Source of the DNA: Paulownia fortunei | Taxonomy: Eukaryota; Streptophyta; Magnoliopsida; Lamiales; Paulowniaceae | NCBI GenBank assembly: GCA_019321725.1 | Contig: CM033124.1 | Coordinates: 4,836,001-4,900,000, forward strand | Length of the DNA: 64,000 nt | Direction of reading: 5' to 3' | Shown here: positions 60,318 through 64,000 of the stretch, one piece after another | Layout: every line of letters starts with the position of its first letter | How positions within the stretch are numbered: the stretch's first letter is position 1 | The notes under the pieces: generated by a model | What the model saw: only the letters and a program-made list of their open reading frames with translations | What the model was told of the DNA's origin: nothing | The model's database searches: none | Translations under genes and position numbers: made by a program

Positions 60318-61931
60318 TGCTACAACTTTAAGGTTGCAAACCCAAGTACAGGTTGTAGTAAGTAATAAATTTCTCGTGAGTCCGAGGTCGATCCACAGGG
60401 AAGTTGTTTGAAGAATTCAAGTTTATATTTATAAAAAGATAGAGTTTATGTGAATCAAAAATATATGAACAATTAATGTATGATGTAGCTAAAGAAAAAA
60501 TCGAAGTAATAAAAGTACTGAGGATTAGGGATCCACTCTTGAGTTTTGGATAGATAAATGGTTATTTATTCTTTTTACCTCTATTAATTGCCACAATTGG
60601 AATCCATACATAATGAAGGTTCCAATGGGAAGATATTATCAAGTAACTCATGCAATAAGGTAATCATGAAATTGTCTTACTATTGCAAATTATCTCTTAA
60701 CGCCAACATTTATTTATGGGATCAAGCATTTATATACTCCTTCGTCAACAACAAATCAAGGTTTCACATTACCAGTTGATGGGGTAAAACCGTACAATAA
60801 GCTAAATGAACCCAAGTATTTGTTGTGCCATTGGAGATACATAAATCAAGAATCACCACAAAAATAAGTAGGGTTTAGATCAAAAATAATAATAATAATA
60901 CAACATACTTAAACAATTTCTACCCTTATAACCATTTCTCTTCCTCCATCAAGAGATTCACCCTTTTTCCTCAGCAAAATGAAATTTAGAAAGACATAAT
61001 AAAAGTAACAAAGACTAAAAATATAAGAGAAACTAGAGAATGCATTTCTATTACTACTAGAAAACTTACAATACTAGAAAACATACAAACTAGATAACTT
61101 AGTCTAAAGAAACCCTCTACCCCCCTCCTCTTACAAGCTGAGTGCATGGCCTATTTATAGTACTTGGAGTAAGCTAGAGGCCAAACAAATAATGGAGGGT
61201 TAATCAAGTGGTATGCTAGTTGCCAAGAGTTGGTAAGTTGTTACATAAATTTCTCAACCACTGAATTGAATTACATTTTTTGGTCAGATACAGCCAGAGT
61301 TTGAAGATATATAAAGAATGAAAATTGTAGATCTTTCAACGCTGATATATTTTCATATATCTTTTGTCAAATTTGGCGATCGGATGAAGGAGATATGGTC
61401 AAATTACCGAGTCATGTCCAAGAACCGCCCTGTAACATTAGTAGCAACTTGCAGCCTATGGTTTTACCATTTCGACACATTTTCACATCATATTGTCTTC
61501 AGAAAACTTGTTTATTTACCTCTTGGGTATAACATATCCGAATTTTAGACTAAAATAAATTTTGGCTCAAGATATATAACCGAATTGGTAAAATAAGTCA
61601 ATACTGGGCTGAACTCTGATCTGAATTTTGGTGATCCATTTTGGGTAATTACTTGGATGAATTTTCTGCTATCATCAAGACTAAATTGGGCTGAGCTTCC
61701 AACATAAAAGTTGTACCTCTATCTCTTGGATTTCAAATGAAACAAGTTTCAGGTCCATAGAGCTTTTGATCATGAAGTTATGCTCAAATTACAAAAACTG
61801 CACAAGTCTGAAAACATGCTTCCATTTATTCCCTAACACAAAACATTAATAAAACAAGAATATTAACAAGAATAAAGCAAGAAAAGTATAAAGGATTTGA
61901 TATAAAAATATGTCAAAATATGCACTTATCA
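60318..61931 (-). repeat. Athila/Tat-like 5' LTR, right copy (~1.61 kb)
   Basis: On the minus strand it starts TGATAAGTGC at 61931 and ends GTTGTAGCA at 60318, followed by the primer site and gag. It is the true 5' LTR of the element that supplies gag-protease and RT. The flank to the right (AAAGCACGTTAATC) is unrelated to the sequence next to the left LTR. The promoter should lie within it; I did not fix a TATA box. Confidence 0.92.
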
Positions 61932-64000
61932 AAGCACGTTAATCTCCAAAGATTTTTATATAACTCTACATTGCATTTCCCAAACATCCCCTTACTCTTG
62001 TTCTTCATTTTGTCATTTCTTGGAGTGGGTACACTCAAATTAAATTCTTTGTAGATAAACAATAGTACAATAATACTTTTTTTTTATTTTTATTTTTATA
62101 TCAAAATTTTCCCTATATCTCAAATGACTTCTTATCAAAACACCATCCTCCACCCTTGATTATCATGATTGTTGAATTTTCTTTAAAGCTCAACATGTTT
62201 GAGGGATAATAGTGGAGTGTTTGGATAAATAGTCTTGAGAGACTTGGTTCAAAAATATGGGTGACCAATGAAATTGGAAAGTAAATTTCACCTCAAATGC
62301 CAAACATAGATTACAGAATTCACTAAGAATCAATCATGTAGGCAAAAACATCTTTCATCTTTCAAAAGTAAGTCAAGTTAATTAATTTCTTAGTATCAAT
62401 AGTCTATCAAGAAAAATATTTTTTTTATTTTTTACTTTTTTCCAAACAAAAAAATAAAATTCGATCATTGTATCCTCGATCAAACTCATCTACCAGCCTC
62501 CTTTTGTTCGAACTATGAACATGCATTTCTTGTTGATGGAGAATAACTACTAGAGATATTCACTTAATTACACACATCAAATTCTTGGATATTTATGGTG
62601 ATGCACACTCACACATTTTCTGTTGGATGGGGATTTGATATATATTCCTACACAATGAATAGTCCTAGCCCAACAAGGAAACTTAATCCCATCCAAATTG
62701 TAAAGTTAACATCCAACTTAAATATGGTTGCCAATTGGGTCAAGTGTCCTAAACCCAATCCAATTTCCAACATCTCTCACTCATATATGTTTAATTCGAT
62801 CTTCTCAAATCTCATAATCATATAATCTCTTAATCTCACGTCATTTCCTTCATAGAAGAAATAAGGTGTGTGACTAGGCGAAAAGGTAGCTGAGAAGAGT
62901 TATATTAAGTTATCTCCAAACTAACGTAACCCTACAATTCAATAGTTCGTTGTGTACCCTAATCAAGCATCTCTAGATTTCTTAATAAAATAAATAGAGC
63001 ATGCTCGACTCACTCAAATATGTATTTATGTTCATGACTAGTCAAACACATTTCGACACAGTTGCTCGGGCTATGAACCATAGAACATAATTGTATTACC
63101 AACTTAGTCCTTCATTGGCCTCTCATATCAATTAGCTTGGTCTTAACAACTTTTTTAAACATGCTTCGATAGACCAAATCATACTTTGCCATTGGATGCA
63201 TTCTAAAGTAGCATCATCATGCTTATACTTCATGACACAGTTTAAAGTTCCAAAGGGTACCAAAAATAATATGGGCTCACGTAATGACAAAGTAGGGACC
63301 CATTTAGTCACTTCCTATAGGAAGTCATCTTAAAGCACATGTAGTATGAATATATGCTATGATGGAGCTCTCACTCAATTTGGACATCTAATGCTCTAAA
63401 TCCTAAGTCTAGTCGCTCTCTAAGCGCTTGACTAGTGCATAAATAAAAGTCACTCTCTGAAATGCCTTCTAGTAGTTTGCACATTTAGCTACAAATAGAC
63501 TTATTATAAAGTTTGGACATACTTAATAATCAATCAACTCTAACCTTATCTGAGCCTCCAAGCTAAGGCAACTCTTAGTTACACAAATTAACCTTCCTCA
63601 CTACTCCAAGCACAAAGGTGACCATTCACAAACCTTGCTCATGTGATACGACCTTTTAAGTCTCATCATGCTCGCTTTCATGGCCCATGATGATTGCCCC
63701 TGTAAGAGGGTCAATCAAAGTCTGGTAACAACTCATAAATATAGTGCCAACCATATAATGAGAACACTAATATATCACATTAATCACATGTTCTCACCAG
63801 CGAGAAAGATCAAGTTCTACGTATTCCCATACTACTCACATGTCTTTGTAGCATATCTCCATATAAAGGCTCAGTAAAAGAGATAAGCGATCACCCCACT
63901 CGTAGAAACATTGAGAATAATTTAATTATGTGCAATACTCCTTTAAGTGAAGTAATTACTGGTATAGGTATGCTTGGTCCTTTAGCAATGTTCGGTGCTC
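61932..64000. other. Gene-free region, unclassified
   Basis: AT-rich non-coding DNA. Runs of T lie at 62079-62090 and 62420-62445. 62860-63960 has the mixed, stop-rich texture of old LTR or untranslated retrotransposon sequence, but no boundaries, domains or repeats inside the window identify it. Open frames at 62595-62825 and 63668-63877 show no family feature. Confidence 0.5.

Overview
This is a repeat-dense, AT-rich stretch of a plant nuclear genome, most likely a eudicot. The evidence is decayed Ty1/copia and Ty3/gypsy (Athila/Tat-like) retrotransposons, plant-type MED12, MON2 and MMTAG2 gene remnants that keep GT/AG intron borders, a hAT-type non-autonomous transposon, and no bacterial-style operons. 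I find no intact host gene: every recognisable coding stretch is broken by stops, frameshifts or missing exons.

Layout. 1-2560: 3' part of a Ty1/copia element (integrase end, RT, RNase H, polypurine tract, 232-bp 3' LTR). 2.6-19.7 kb: a cluster of degenerate, partly tandem duplicated segments carrying broken exons of the trafficking gene MON2 and exon fragments resembling a B-type cyclin. Two of these copies (3524-7143 and 7244-10858) are identical over a 2.9-kb core and lie on either side of an exactly 100-N assembly gap, so one may be an assembly artefact. 19.8-38.1 kb: a tandem array of about fourteen units of roughly 1.0-1.2 kb. Each unit looks like a gypsy LTR plus a short non-coding internal segment, with PBS-like and polypurine-like landmarks. 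A 765-bp hAT-like element with a perfect 8-bp target duplication sits in one unit, and another unit carries 1.8 kb of extra sequence.

38.6-41.8 kb: broken MED12 (Mediator kinase module) and MMTAG2-like genes side by side. 41.8-48.6 kb: very AT-rich, gene-free. 48.6-54.8 kb: decayed copia pieces, one split by a 1960-bp solo-LTR-like insertion with a 5-bp target duplication. 55.0-61.9 kb: a minus-strand Athila/Tat-like element with two 1.6-kb LTRs, tRNA-Asp-type primer sites, gag-protease and RT. It is cut off inside RT exactly where the next LTR begins. 61.9-64 kb: unclassified non-coding DNA.

The genes do not form a pathway. The window records segmental duplication, nested transposition and decay. 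The most unusual structure is the LTR-unit tandem array. The most important caveat is the gap-flanking duplicate.
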